Source: Symsagittifera roscoffensis (lineage: Eukaryota; Xenacoelomorpha; Acoela; Convolutidae). Taken from it: a stretch of 64,000 nt of DNA. Of this stretch, positions 23,517 through 35,231 are shown piece after piece (the stretch's first letter is position 1; each line of letters opens with the position of its first letter). The translations under genes were made by a program, and so were the position numbers. The notes beneath the pieces were generated by a model. It did no database searches and had not been told where the DNA came from. It saw only the letters and a program-made list of their open reading frames with translations. Location of the stretch: NCBI RefSeq assembly GCF_963678635.1, contig NC_087065.1, forward strand, positions 70,046,630 through 70,110,629. Reading direction: 5' to 3'.

Positions 23517-24776
23517 ATTGGTTTTCATGGTCTGCTTCTATATAATTCTAAAATAAACTATTACAATGAAGAAAAATTGAGAGTAAAAAAAACAAAGAAG
23601 AGATTAATCGAGGATTTTTTGGTTACTGAGAGATTATTTAGGATTGATTGAAAAAATGTTGCATTGATTGTTTGTCTTTTTCTAAGGTGCTTTCACATCG
23701 GCTCTTTTTATCTCCCCTACCACATTTTTAAGATAAAAAGTGATTTTACAAGATTGAGTTTAAAAGTTAAGTATGTTTGTCATGGCCTAACTAGTCCGCA
23801 CGCCAGTTTACTCCTTAACTAATCACTACCGCTCCCTAACACTAATTTTAATTGGTAGGGTTGAGACGACTAGGGGTGTGTAAAAGTAAGAGGGGATAGG
23901 TGTGGAAAGCATGGGGTTGATTATTGGGGTGATTAATTCGACTGTCAAAAATAAGAAGATGGGTGTAAGAATGCGAAACCAATTTTTTTTTGCAAAAAAT
24001 AGGCATGTGAGTTGGTTTAAAAAAAAGGATGGCTGTAAGCTTTGAAAAAAAAACCTGCAACTTTGTTTAGAAAATTTTAAAAAAATTAAACCATCATAGT
24101 CCATTCTTATTTTATTATCAATTATAATAGATTTCAAATGAATTGAATCAAATTCAATTCGTTAGAAATTGTAGTTTATTTAGATTAAAACCGACAGCGT
24201 GATCCGAAATCGTAATTATTAAGCAACGATTTTGAATGCAAAAATACCTACAGTCGATTACTATCCATGGAAACTATTTCGCGTGCCAATCACATACTGA
24301 GTGCAGAAAGATAACCTCAATAGATTTATTTTAATTTCCGAAGAAAATCATCACAATTTTTTTCAATAGAAGGCAAAAGTTTCTTAGTTGACCAGAATAG
24401 GCAATTCTAAGACGTTTGCAAGAAGCATGCAAAAAAGGCATTTTTCTGCCCGATTCTAAATTTTGCGAAAAATTTACTGGTTAGCCTCCCATTTTCATTT
24501 ATAATTAAAATCTGGCTGTTTCCCGCCCTCAAACATGATAAGAAAATATCTTCGATACAATTTTTTAATGTGAACTGTATGATAAGCACTGAAAACACTT
24601 AGGTTTAGAAACAGGTTAACAGAGCTTCTGTTATACCGAATTTTTCTATCGAATGAGAGGTTAAACTCAATCCTTTGCGTACATCACTAGCCTCTCTTTT
24701 CACTTAAATAACAAAAATCTAAGAAGCTTACAAATGGATTGAAATAAATGTTCACGGCATCATAAAATTTTATCTG
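23517..24776. other. Intergenic, no gene seen
   Basis: AT-rich sequence with A/T runs and short direct repeats; no ORF with coding character and no recognised repeat. Confidence 0.5.
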
Positions 24777-25327
24777 AATCAAACTGTGCATTCTGTGCAT
24801 TGTAAACGGATTCCGCAACAGACCAAAATCAGATTTGTCGCGGAATCCGCAACATTTCCACTTTTTTATATTCTTTGCTGTTTTGGATTCCACAAACAAT
24901 TGTGGAATCCACAAACAAATAATAAGACATGTGTATAGTTACATTGAGCTGTTGCGGAACCCGCAGCTGTAAGCAGAATCCGCAAATTGAAGGTGGAATC
25001 TGCAAATTGTAATTGGAATCCGCATTTTTGCGGACTCCACTTATATTTGCGGATTCCAGTTACGTTTTGCAGATTCCACTTATACTTTGCGGAATCCACT
25101 TACAGTTGCGGGATCTAGAACAGCTAGCTGTATTTACTTGTTGCGGAATCCGCAACAAAACAATTGTAACGACAAAAATTACGTTACAGCTATTTGTACG
25201 CGGAATCCACGAAAGTTTTGTAAGTGGATTTCTATTATTTTTCGGAACATGTGCAAAGACTTGTCTCTGTAATCAGGAACATACAGACACAAATCTGTGC
25301 GCCTATCCAGTGCACAATTTGGCCTCG
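24777..25327. repeat. Dispersed GCGGAATCCGC-rich repeat, copy 2
   Basis: Starts AAACTGTGCATTC and ends GCGCCTATCC...GGCCTCG, in the same orientation as 1071-1667. It holds at least eight short units around GCGGAATCC or GGATTCCGC, including GTTGCGG-AAT-CCGCAAC near 25140. Confidence 0.8.
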
Positions 25328-26125
25328 TAATGCCCATTTTGACAATTGTTTGAGCGTTTTTGGTGTTATTTGAAATCAAATTTTTTTTGTGTTTGCATTT
25401 AGGAAAATTTTTTAACAACAAAGGGAATAAATTTCACCAACAAAATGTTGAATCGTTTTTATTTTCTCAGATTTTAAGATAATGTATTGAAACTTTTTGT
25501 TGAAAAAATTTGTGATTTTATCCTCTAAAAGCCCTGATTTAAACATTTGATGGAATCCCAAAATAATGAACTAGAAAAAAGTCCTTTCCCTGATTTAAAT
25601 ATTTGTTGAAATATCCCATAAAATGTTCCTTTAGGAAAATGAAATTTTAACTTTGGCTTTTTGTCTTTTTGTTAAACAAAATTAATAAGAAAAAGCTTCA
25701 TTTTCTAAATGGTTTTGTAGTTCATATGAACATTTTTTGCTTCTGGCTGGATGAATTAAACCTAATGCTTTAATCTAGCCGAGTGCTTTTTACCCGTGCA
25801 AAACTGATTGAAAAAAAAACCACCTGATTTAATGAAAGTAACGGAAGGAACAAAACCATTTACTTCTACTTTATCTGCAATTTTACAGTTTAGGCGAAAT
25901 CATCAAAATGAATAAAAATTGTTCGTATCGGGCAAATTTAAACTTACAACTCTGTAGTTTTAATTTATTGAAAGAAGAATAAAGTTTTGATAAAAAATGC
26001 AAAAAACTAACCTTGAAACCCTCAACCGCAGCCAAAATTGAGTCAGATTTCTTAAAACCTTCTAATATATAGTCCAAAAAATATTTTTTTTGCCAAAACT
26101 TGACAAATCTAACTGATTGTGTATT
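25328..26125. other. Intergenic, no gene seen
   Basis: AT-rich. A phrase around TGATTTAAA-ATTTG occurs twice (about 25535 and 25590). No gene. Confidence 0.5.
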
Positions 26126-26129
26126 TTCA

Positions 26130-26340
26130 GTCATGATCATGTCTGATCCAGGTATGATCATGTAAAGTCAGGTATGATCATGTCTGGTCCAGGTATCATC
26201 ATGTAAAATCAGGTATCATCATGTCTGCTTCATGTCTGGCCCAGCTATATTTCAGATCTGATCATATCTGACTCAAGATCTCATTTTTTCCATAGTTATC
26301 ATGTCTGTACATGTCTGGTTCAGACATGTACAGCGAAAAA
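26130..26340. repeat. GATCATGTCTGG minisatellite
   Basis: Variant copies of an approximately 22-26-bp unit built from TCAGGTATGATCATGT and CTGGTCCAGG follow one another, decaying toward 26340. Confidence 0.8.
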
Positions 26341-27370
26341 AGAGACATGCCATAGGACTGATACAGATATGGAATTTGTATGAATTTTTGATGTCCAGAT
26401 TTGAATTTGACTACAAATTTCAGTACGGGCAGTTAATACTGCGACAAAGTTTTACAAAATTAGAAAAGCTATACGAATCAAGACAGGTTGTATTACTTGA
26501 TGGCAAATATAATCATTTCTTTTAGAAAAGTTTTTTGTTCAAAAATAACCCGGATTTAATATACATTTCTCGAACCTGCTATATCAAATAAGAGATTGCT
26601 TTTGCTAAAACTTGTTCCTCCATTGTAGCGGTAATACAACATAACTTTAGTCAAGCATGGATTGAACCAAAAATGAACCTTTTGAAAAATGAAACCAATA
26701 TTAAGTTAACTCGTCTTAGTTTAAGCAACCTTTTTTGACCTGTTGTCTAAAAAAATTTCTGAACTGAAACTTTTTTGAAACTAAATTCATGTTTTTTTTT
26801 GTCAAAAATATTTTGCCCGGGTATGTTAAATCAGAGTGAAGAGATATAGAATAGAGAGACGAGAGAGGGAGAGAGAGCTAGATATTTTTTGAATAATGGA
26901 ACGGTGGAGAGGGGAAGGAATAAGTCTATTTTCTCCAAACTAGTTTTGGCGATTAACCTAAATTTAGAAGCAGATGATACCGAAGTATTCCATTTTCAAA
27001 TTTCAGCTGACCTTTTCTATCGGATTTATTTATACTCCAAAGAAGATGAAAGTGCGATTAATTATTTCATTTCATCAATCGGGCTTTTTGCATTTCCCTC
27101 GAATCGGTGATGCAAGTTTCAGGCACTAACATTCGTACTTTCGATTTGCTGTTTTCATAGATTAAATTGAATCTTTTCAGATGTTCAAAACTAGCCTTTG
27201 AGGGCGGCAAATATCCGCTTTTTTGAACTGTAATTGAGAACTAACTCCGAACAAGGTCCTTTAATAAGCTGAGTTATTTTTTAACAGCAATGAAATTTAT
27301 GGCAGGAGTTTTTTTTATTTCTAACCCGCATTGGAGTTCCAGGAAAAAAATCAATTATAATTGAATTTCC
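26341..27370. other. Intergenic, no gene seen
   Basis: AT-rich with a GAGA-rich run at about 26838-26880. No convincing ORF or RNA gene. Confidence 0.5.
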
Positions 27371-27510
27371 TTGTCAGTGTCCACAAAAGTGAAAACAAAT
27401 CGATTATAATCAATTAAAATGGATTGTAATTTTACTATTTTTCAAGGCAGAAAAATTATTTTTCATTCATTATAATCAATTTTTTTTTCACTTTTGTGGA
27501 CACTGACAAT
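27371..27510. repeat. Perfect 25-bp inverted repeat, 140-bp hairpin element
   Basis: The arm at 27371-27395 begins TTGTCAGTGTCCACAAAAGT and is followed by GAAAA. Its exact reverse complement is at 27486-27510. The spacer holds ATCGATTATAATC-type sequence shared with other elements here. Looks like a small MITE or foldback element; no clear target duplication. Confidence 0.75.
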
Positions 27511-27689
27511 AAAACTAAATTAAAATCAATTTTTCTCCATTTTGCTGAAAGGCGATTTTCAACACACGGAAATTTTTCTCTACATTTTAAACTGAAGTTA
27601 GTAACGTTGATTACTTGTTGTTCGATTTAAACTTTTTCTTATTAACTTTGATGTTTTTGTTACTTTTTTATGTTACTCAAAAACTAATC

Positions 27690-28015
27690 CCCCTTCCACT
27701 GCCCCCTGAGGGGGGAGGTTTTCACTGGGGGGGGGGGGGATGGGTTCAGGTGGGGGAGGTGTGGTGGGTTCATGGGGGGTGTTCAGGTGGGAGGGGGGGA
27801 GGGGGTGCGCTCAGGTGGGGGGGGGGGGGGGGGAGCGGTTTTGGGGAGGGAGTGTTCAGGGGGGCTCAGTGGGGGTTGGTTCAGGTGGGGGTGTTCAGTG
27901 GGGGGGGGGGGTGTTAGTGGGAGGGTGAGGGGGAGGGGAGCAAAGGTGCAAACGTTAGGGGGATTGAAGAATAGCAGAGGGGCAAACGTTAGGGGGAGGG
28001 GGAGGGGGAGAGCTT
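27690..28015. repeat. G-run-rich tract with TTCAGGTGGG units
   Basis: Many runs of 5-14 G on the plus strand, partly arranged as repeats of GTTCAGGTGGGGG. The four-plus G runs in close succession have quadruplex potential. ORFs across it are Gly/Val-rich products of composition. Confidence 0.85.
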
Positions 28016-29095
28016 AACGGAATCTTTTTGCATTTTGAGCTTAGGTTTGGAAATAGATTAGGCCGTACACTCGCTGTGCAAAGTTTCCGCATAACTCACT
28101 TGATAAATGCAGAAATTCTTGCAAAATTTTGCACGACGCGCGAAACAAAAATAAAGTGAAAAAAAATCCATTTTAATGTGATTTTCTATTTATTATAAAA
28201 TCCATTATAATGGATTCCAAATGAATTATACTGCATTTTGTTTTGGTGAGCAAAAATGGGTTTAAATTCATTTTTGTCCATTTTTGTTGTCTGAACGTAA
28301 CATGGGAATCGATTATATTTAAAACATTTTAAACCACGAAAATCCGTTATAATCGATTTGTTTTGACTTTTCTTAAATGCGGGAACCCAAGAAATTTTTC
28401 TGCAGAAAAGGGGAGCAAATTAATGTTTTGGGCTCAAAAATTCAGCAAATTTGTAACAATTATTTTTATAACAATTTGTTTTAAATTTTTGTGCGGTTTC
28501 CACGCATTTCGTGCTTTTTTGACAATTTTTTTCCAAAAGTTTTATTTGAAGCTAGCTTCCAGTTTGCAAAAAACCCAAAGTTTTATTTTACCGGCGCCCG
28601 TGTCCACCCAAACGCCTCCCTAACAGAATTACCACATATGTTATGGTCAAAGGGTGTAATTTTGCAAGACACAATTATCCCAATCCTAATTTTCCGAGAT
28701 TTAGTCAGAATTATTCTAAATCTAGATGTATCATAGGTTTTCAGTTTATCAGGGTGATTGAACGTGTTGCTTCAGCTCAATCAAGGATGTTAGCTTAAAC
28801 AAAGCGAAAAAAAACCGAACCAAACAATTCAATAAAAACTGAACCATACAATCTGTGCAATTTTAGTTTCAAAGTCTTTCTTGAGCTTTCTTTCTTAAAA
28901 TTGTCATGGAATACCAGGCTCTACGTTTTTTGAAGATGACGATTTCAAAAAATTCTTGTAGTTGTAAAATATAGCATATTGCAAAGGCTGATGTCGAGTT
29001 TCCAAAAACAAGGCTCAAATTGTTACAGAATACATATTTCTACCTTAACCACCAAAAATATAGCCAACAAACTTTCTCCGAACAGAGCTACCGGA
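28016..29095. other. Intergenic with ATTATAATGG palindromic patches
   Basis: Contains fragments of the ATCGATTATAATGGATT theme at about 28160-28235 and 28305-28360. No gene recognised. Confidence 0.5.
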
Positions 29096-29255
29096 ACCGA
29101 GCGCCCATTGATTCTAATCAATTATAATGGATTCCCGAGACGAAAATAATCCATTATATTCCATTAAAGATGTAAAATTCAGACCACGTAAAATTCAGCC
29201 ACGAAGATTCATTATAACCCATTTTTAATGGACTATAAACGATTTTTTTTGTAAT
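29096..29255. repeat. ACCGAGCGCC palindromic AT-rich element
   Basis: Opens ACCGAGCGCCCATTGATTCT and continues with ATTATAATGG and inverse phrases, matching (in opposite orientation) the elements at 53831-54070 and 54852-55022. Probably a short non-autonomous element. Confidence 0.55.
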
Positions 29256-29576
29256 TTTGTAATATAACAAAAATGCCATTAAGCAATCGATCAACAGACG
29301 AACTGTTGCAAACAACCCATTTACCAATCTAATCAGCAAAAAGACAGAAGCTGCGGCCTCACATGGTTCAATGATTTGTAGCAAGCATACAGCTTCGAAT
29401 TTCTTTTCAGTGATTCGGGTCAGAAGATGAGAAAAAAATTTAGCGCTGGCAACCCTGTCAGCTGTAGATCTACTACAACTTTCGGCGGATTTTTCTTGCG
29501 ACGGCATTTCTTCAACATAACAATGAGATAAACGCTGATTCTCCATGCTTTGAGTATATACAAAAGTCGTAGCCAT
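29154..29576 (-). CDS. Hypothetical ORF, doubtful
   Basis: Open for about 140 codons from the ATG at 29576 on the minus strand, long for this AT-rich context. The first half is mixed and moderately polar (Ser/Glu-rich). A hydrophobic Leu/Ile/Val stretch follows at about residues 80-105. The last ~30 residues fall in the palindromic repeat at 29096-29255, which argues against a conserved gene. No known motif. It may be a decayed exon or chance. Confidence 0.2.
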   Translation of the reverse strand: MATTFVYTQSMENQRLSHCYVEEMPSQEKSAESCSRSTADRVASAKFFSHLLTRITEKKFEAVCLLQIIEPCEAAASVFLLIRLVNGLFATVRLLIDCLMAFLLYYKITKKIVYSPLKMGYNESSWLNFTWSEFYIFNGI

Positions 29577-29792
29577 ACAATGCAAGTTGCACTTCAGTAT
29601 AACCAGTGTTATTTTGCTTTAGATTGCTAAAACTACTACAATTTCTCAAGACTTGTGACCTAACGGTTAACACAGATGTCTATCTAGCTAGAAATAGGTT
29701 ACCTGTACTGAAATTTCATAGATAATATTTTCATGGATTTTTTATAGCCTGTTTCCCTAAAACCCGAAAAAAATCGACAGTAATTGATCAGA

Positions 29793-29796
29793 AATG
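29793..29796. repeat. Target-site duplication of element B, left (AATG)
   Basis: AATG precedes the LTR fragment at 29797 and is repeated at 50893-50896 after the last LTR. No such match flanks the internal LTR at 30626. Confidence 0.75.
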
Positions 29797-29825
29797 TGGA
29801 ACCTGATCTAAACTATATTTTATGA
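29797..29825 (+). repeat. 29-bp 5' LTR remnant
   Basis: Identical to the start of the B LTR through TTTTATGA, then switches directly to element tail sequence (CAGGACCTCTCACAG). Confidence 0.85.
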
Positions 29826-30625
29826 CAGGACCTCTCACAGAAACCGCACGAAATCATACTCCCACTCCTGGCCTAACCCACCAGAGAGGACGTCCTGAGC
29901 ATGCTCTATAGCCGGCCTAACCCACCGCGCTATATCCACGCTTTGTGACCACACTTCTATTTTTAATAAAGAGGTACTCAAGGGTGATTAACTCTTCAAA
30001 ATAACCGAACTAAAACAAAATGCTTTCGTGAAAACAACTAACCAAAATCATAATTAAAACACTGAACAAATAAAAATTTTATAAAATGTAAGCTATACTT
30101 TGCAGTATATAGATCAGCATACAACAACAAAGACGAACATCCAAAGACAAAATGACCCCACTACACTCGAAAAAGAATGGCCAACCACAAACCAATATGC
30201 CGTCCACAATCACAAACTCAAAGGATTTAGAGTACGACTTGACTTCGCAGAAAAGGACTTCATTGAACTAGACCAATGACCACCTCGATGTTCAAGTATA
30301 CGTACAGATCCGAGTTATAAGACGTCCCCTCCACGCACAATCTCCACGCCATTCCCAGACGAGGTCGAACGCAAAAGAAGTTCTCTACATAAAACAGAAA
30401 AACCCGTCATAGCAAACCATTCTGAAATCAGATTGATTTCATTGGGAAACACCATCGTTGTCACAAGAAGACACAACGATTGATGCCCCTAACTCCAGCG
30501 TCCTGGAACTTCTCTAACAAGAGAAACCGGACAAGAGTACGATGTTCGCCAAATACCAACGTCCATCATCCATCCTTTGAATTGCAGAAAGATAATTCTA
30601 AAAAACTCTGTAAAACCCGGATGGG
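29826..30625 (+). repeat. Detached 3' tail of a deleted upstream unit
   Basis: Nearly identical to 49731-50482, apart from a 48-49-nt segment (about 30409-30457) missing from the downstream copy and a few substitutions. It includes the last 43 codons of ORF5b (30151-30279, ending with TGA) and the pre-LTR sequence CCCGGATGGG. Confidence 0.85.
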
Positions 30626-30966
30626 TGGAACCTGATCTAAACTATATTTTATGATTGGATAAATTAGATATTTTACCACTGTAAAGTATTTAATATTAAC
30701 CAATCATGATCCATATAACTAACAACCCACTTATTTGTAAGTGCTGAAATTACTTGTAATTTCAGCACCAGAGAGATTTGAATTTAACTTAGAAATTAGT
30801 TTTCTCTCCAAGAGAACTTCAGCAGCCGCAACAAACCAGCATACCCTAGATCTATTGAGCCTAGCAGAGACTAGTTAAACACCCTGAGACTCGAAAGTAT
30901 AAGAGTAAGATTAGGATAGGTATTAGACCAAGAAGTTGCACGAATCTATCCGGCCGAAAATAAGAT
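30626..30966 (+). repeat. Internal LTR of element B, 3'-truncated
   Basis: Matches 50483-50892 for 341 bp, then jumps from AAAATAAGAT straight to GCGACCATAAG. The last ~70 bp of the LTR and the first bases of the primer-binding site are missing. The perfect GTGCTGAAATTA inverted repeat is kept. Confidence 0.9.
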
Positions 30967-31047
30967 GCGACCATAAGTCTCGAATAAGACCTTAATAGCT
31001 TAGATTTAACCAAAAATAGATTAGAATTTAGACAAAACATTTTAAAA

Positions 31048-31281
31048 ATGTTATACGACGATAATTTAATCGAAATGTTTCTACGACTCAATAGATCAGA
31101 GCCGATATTCCGAACGATAACAGAACTACCCGGAATCGTAAGAAGACCTCGAACCAGAGACGACATACGACAAAGTAGAAACTTACCATATAGTTATCTG
31201 ATAGTACGGCAAAAGCCAACACAAACTTTTATATTTAGAATCTTATTAGCAATGAATTTAGATTTTCATTTGCAAACATAG
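31048..31281 (+). CDS. ORF0, 77-aa leader ORF of element B
   Basis: Same length and place as 5695-5928 in A, ATG to TAG. The first ~50 codons differ from A at many sites, with both silent and replacement changes. The last ~25 codons are identical apart from the stop codon (TAA in A, TAG in B). The Arg-rich central motif RRPR and the basic character are kept. Both copies staying open while gag and env decayed could mean selection in the active family, or only small target size. Function unknown. Confidence 0.5.
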   Translation: MLYDDNLIEMFLRLNRSEPIFRTITELPGIVRRPRTRDDIRQSRNLPYSYLIVRQKPTQTFIFRILLAMNLDFHLQT

Positions 31282-31610
31282 AATCTTGAAGTCAATCTTC
31301 ATAATCATTTCAGGCGCTAAACAAAAATATTAATATACAATAACGATTGATAAAAAGATCTCAGATCGTTTTCTTAAATTCTGCAGTCTTATATAAAACA
31401 TGTTTGAAAAATATTTATTGAAAATCAAAATAAAAATTAGTAGCATGACAATAAATTGTTAGTAATCATAAAATCATCTGTTGTCCCAGCTTCATCACCT
31501 AAACATAACAGCAATCATAAGCTCACTAATATCATTAAAAAACTAAATCATTTTCTTAAATAAATTCAAACTATTTTAAACTTAAATTCACTTAATTTAA
31601 AAAAAAAACA

Positions 31611-31695
31611 GATCATCAAGGCTTATCCTTGGATCTTAATTAATTTTCTATTTTACTGAATTTAAAACTTGATCATCAAGGCCTATCCTTGGATC
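31611..31695 (+). promoter_or_regulatory. Paired leader hairpins, element B
   Basis: GATCATCAAGG-n5-CCTTGGATC twice (31611-31635 and 31671-31695), followed by GAACAATTTTGTTC, as in A. Here both hairpins have complete CAAGG/CCTTG stems. Confidence 0.45.
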
Positions 31696-32212
31696 AAAAA
31701 GAACAATTTTGTTCTCCCCCATCCACTTAGCAAGTGTCTAACGACCTCAAACGTCGACTCACTATCCAACCCTTCCAAAAAACCCAAGACTAATAGAAAT
31801 TTTTCAACAAAACTAACCATTCAAACTAGGATAAACAGTGAAGAACTTCGGTTATTCATCCTTCACTTGAACCCTCCTCTTACCAGACCCAGGATAAATC
31901 TTAGACTTAGTAAGCTTAAAATAGTATCTAACGAACTACTCGCGTTCTAATTATACCTGAACCTTGTGGATCGATTTACTATTCTCCAACCCTTGAACAC
32001 AATCACTACCCCTAAGTAAGATTAAGTAAGTTAACACCTTAGCTTATATTAGCCACGAGAAAATAAAAAATCATTCTTCGGAATCGATATACTTTTCTCT
32101 CCAACCCTAAACAAATAGACCCAGGTTAAGTTAACCAAAAAATCGTAAGGACTAACAGTTTAAGAAAGTAGACATCATCTAACAACTTTTTGCATCCCTC
32201 ATCCTAAAACTT

Positions 32213-32557
32213 ATGTCATTCAAAAATCTAGGAAATAAACAAACAATCGCTTTACACAACTGTGAAATAGATAATAAAAAATACGATCTTGTAATCACAC
32301 CTCATACACAAACAGTTGGATATATTAGAACAAAACGACTAACAATAAAAAGAAAAATAATAAAAAAACAAAGACAAATCACACGAAAAAGATTTTCAAA
32401 AAATAGAAACGCATTTTCAGAATCAGAAGCCAGAAATTTAGATGAACTCTATCAATTAAAAGAATTAGTTGATAAAAATTGTCCCAATCACAATCAATTA
32501 TATTTTTCCGACTCAGAAACAACTTCAAATTTATCAAAAAGAGGAAAAAAAGAATAA
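32213..32557 (+). pseudogene. ORF1, shortened copy (114 aa)
   Basis: Same start as ORF1 of A (MSFKNLGNKQTIALHN). An indel in the A-rich run near 32545 gives an early TAA, so the product ends about 40 residues short and no longer overlaps gag. The basic region KKQRQITRKRFSKNR is kept. Role unknown; see 6864-7325. Confidence 0.6.
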
Positions 32558-32653
32558 AAAAGCAATATTAACACAAACCAGTACACCTGTATAACTAGAA
32601 TCAACCAATTAGACTCATCGATAGTTATATATTAACAGTCATTAAACAAAAAA

Positions 32654-35231
32654 ATGAGCCACAGCCACACTCAAAGTGACGAAAGTCCAGATGACGAAGA
32701 GGTTTACCCCTTCCTCATAGATGCACCCGATAATAGAGGGCAGCATGACTTTTGCAAGAATTTACTCCTAAATTTGTTTGAACCCGGAATCAGCCCATGC
32801 AAAGCAGAATTCCCAGATGTAAAAATCAAAAGATAATTTATTGAACATTATCTGAAAGATATATGTAATTTAACACAACAATATGGAATCTACACCATAG
32901 AATTCAGCACACCAAATCCGAATCATCGAAAATATGTAATTCAAACAGACGATCTTGAATTAGAATTTTCAAAAGTATTTATAGAATATATTAAAAGCAT
33001 ACAATATCATAATTCGCAAAGAGCAAACTCCATATTCACTAACGAAGTTTTTGCAATAATATAAAGCTATATTTCAATATTAGAAAAAACAGAATTTAAA
33101 AGTATCTCACCAACTGAGACATCCAAACATACAAAAGTACGACAAGAAATCACATTATTTTCAACTTTTCTACATATAATCAAAGAAAACTTCACTAAAG
33201 ACGAAGTTTCACAACACACAAAACATGACTTACAAAAAATTTTGGCATGGTTTATAATAGATTATTTCACACATAATATAGACTTAATTTCACAAGCAAG
33301 AAAAAATTTCAGACCTCAAAATCCAAATACCATACTGCCATACTGCCATCACAGAATAGTCAGACTACGTTTGGGACCCTGAATGGTCTCATCATGCATT
33401 TATAAATATCCCACAATCAATCTCAAGTCAAGCAATAAGTACAATATCTTATCAAAGAGATTATGTGAGAGTAGTACCACTGACCATTGATGCAACACCA
33501 TTAAACTACAATACATTTTTACCTGATACGCGAAATAACAGTTTAAATTCGACCGTCATACACAATGAAAACCTTAATGGAACTAGGAATCTTACACAAC
33601 AAGATATTCAAACACCATCACACTTCATAAATGAAGAAATCGTCCAAACAACAACAACTACACAACAAAGTACTTCACCGATACGTCCAAATTTAACAAC
33701 ACCAAAAAATACAAACACTTCACTGGCACAGGTAACCTTACAATCAACCGTTAAACCTTCGGTTGCTCCAAAATATTCACATATAGATTATCAAACATAT
33801 AGACCTATGACAGTACCGTCAAAAACACGAAGAAAGTTCACAAGAAACACCTTTGCACAACACAATTATAATTACGCACATTCATCAAAAACAAACTATC
33901 CCCCACAAAAAACTAATAATAATCATGTAAGATCTCGATATTGGGATAACCCAATGACAACAACCAACTCAGTAAATTTTCAATTTAATTCACATCCTCC
34001 ACAGGATCGTAGTGAAAATTACCCATTCTTTCAACAAAATAAAAATAAAAAGCAAGCACCTCATCATACGGATTACTTATCATCTGATGATGATTATTTA
34101 CAACCAGATATTTTTGCACCGTATACTCAAGAATATCGCGGACAAGGAGTGCAAAAACCTTATACATATCATAGAACTTTTTCTCCAAATCCAACAGATA
34201 CACAAAATCAACAACCAATACAAATGCAAAATCCAACTAATTCACAATCTTTTCAACCAATTCAGCCACAAAACCCAATGATCACACACTCGTATCAACC
34301 AACTCAAATGCAAAATGAAATACCACTCCCATATTACCTTCAACAACACGAAATAACAAAAAATCAACTGTCAAATTTTTCACAAATGCCAAATGCCGCA
34401 GAATCATTACAAATGACAATGAATCCATACCTTATGGGTGGATCATCAATAACATCAAATAAACCACTAATGGTATTCACAGGAACAGACCCTGAATCTT
34501 CTGTAGAAGATTATTTAAATGCAGTAACAGCAAATTTAATTTTAAATATAGGACCTGAACCAATTAATACACCACTACATCAAAATTGGATACATCGACG
34601 CACAGCGTTGATACAAACAACCTTAGATGGCGCAGCCCAAAAATGGTTTTCAGTATTACCTATAGAAATAAAATCAAATTGGAAAAGATTTACACAAGAA
34701 TTTTCAAAAATGTTTGACTCCGAAAGAAATAAACAACACCAAAGAGTTTTATGTAATGAAATTCGCAGATTACCAAATGAAACCATCAAACAATTAGCAG
34801 TACGCATCGAAACACAAGTTCGAAAAGCATATTCATTTTATACACATGACTATAAAAACACAAAAATGACAGAAATTTTAATGATGACCTTAACACCTCA
34901 ATTAAGGAAAATAGCAATAAAAAAGAGAGCATCTCATCCTTCCTCAATTCGAGAGCCCGATTTAGATTTTCGAAAACTAGTAGACAAACTAGAGCAAGCG
35001 GAAATCACAATGAAACTTGAAGAAACAGAAAACCTGAAACTACAATATGTTAATCGAATCGAAACAAACAACACAAATATCAATAACATACAGGAATCAG
35101 ATACAGACCTCGTTGAAAAAATCACTGAAATACTAAATATTTATGAAAAACACCCTAATTTTAAAGGCAAACCATCTTTCAAAAAATAGTGTAATTATTG
35201 CCGACGATACGGACATAGTATTTCTGAATGT
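32654..35231 (+). pseudogene. gag: Gag of element B, N-terminal part broken
   Basis: ATG 32654. Stops where A has sense codons: TAA at 32834-32836 and TAA near 33062. A small duplication (CATACTGC repeated, near 33345) shifts the frame. From about 33465 the frame is open for 574 codons to TAG at 35187-35189 (TGG in A). This part holds the Gln/Asn/Pro-rich linker, the capsid pattern FTGTDP, then LDGAAQKW with the expected Trp and EFSKMF, then helical Lys/Glu-rich sequence. Directly after the TAG is an intact CCHC knuckle at 35190-35231 (C-x2-C-x4-H-x4-C). Gag assembles the particle. The region before the capsid domain is far longer than in typical gypsy Gags. Confidence 0.85.

Noticed and set aside
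26821-26830. CCCGGG sites near 26815 and 56010 as further CCCGGGTTGAC element ends
   Set aside because: The bases after CCCGGG do not match TTGAC and no subterminal repeats follow.
27615-28017. Gly/Val-rich ORFs
   Set aside because: Products of the G-run tract in all three frames.
29826-29960. Box A-like TAGCGCGGTGGG on the minus strand in the element tail (also at 49760-49840)
   Set aside because: No box B at a suitable distance and no tRNA fold; not enough to call a SINE or tRNA.
35187-35189. TAG before the zinc knuckle as a programmed readthrough stop
   Set aside because: Element A has TGG there, so the stop is best read as a B-specific mutation.
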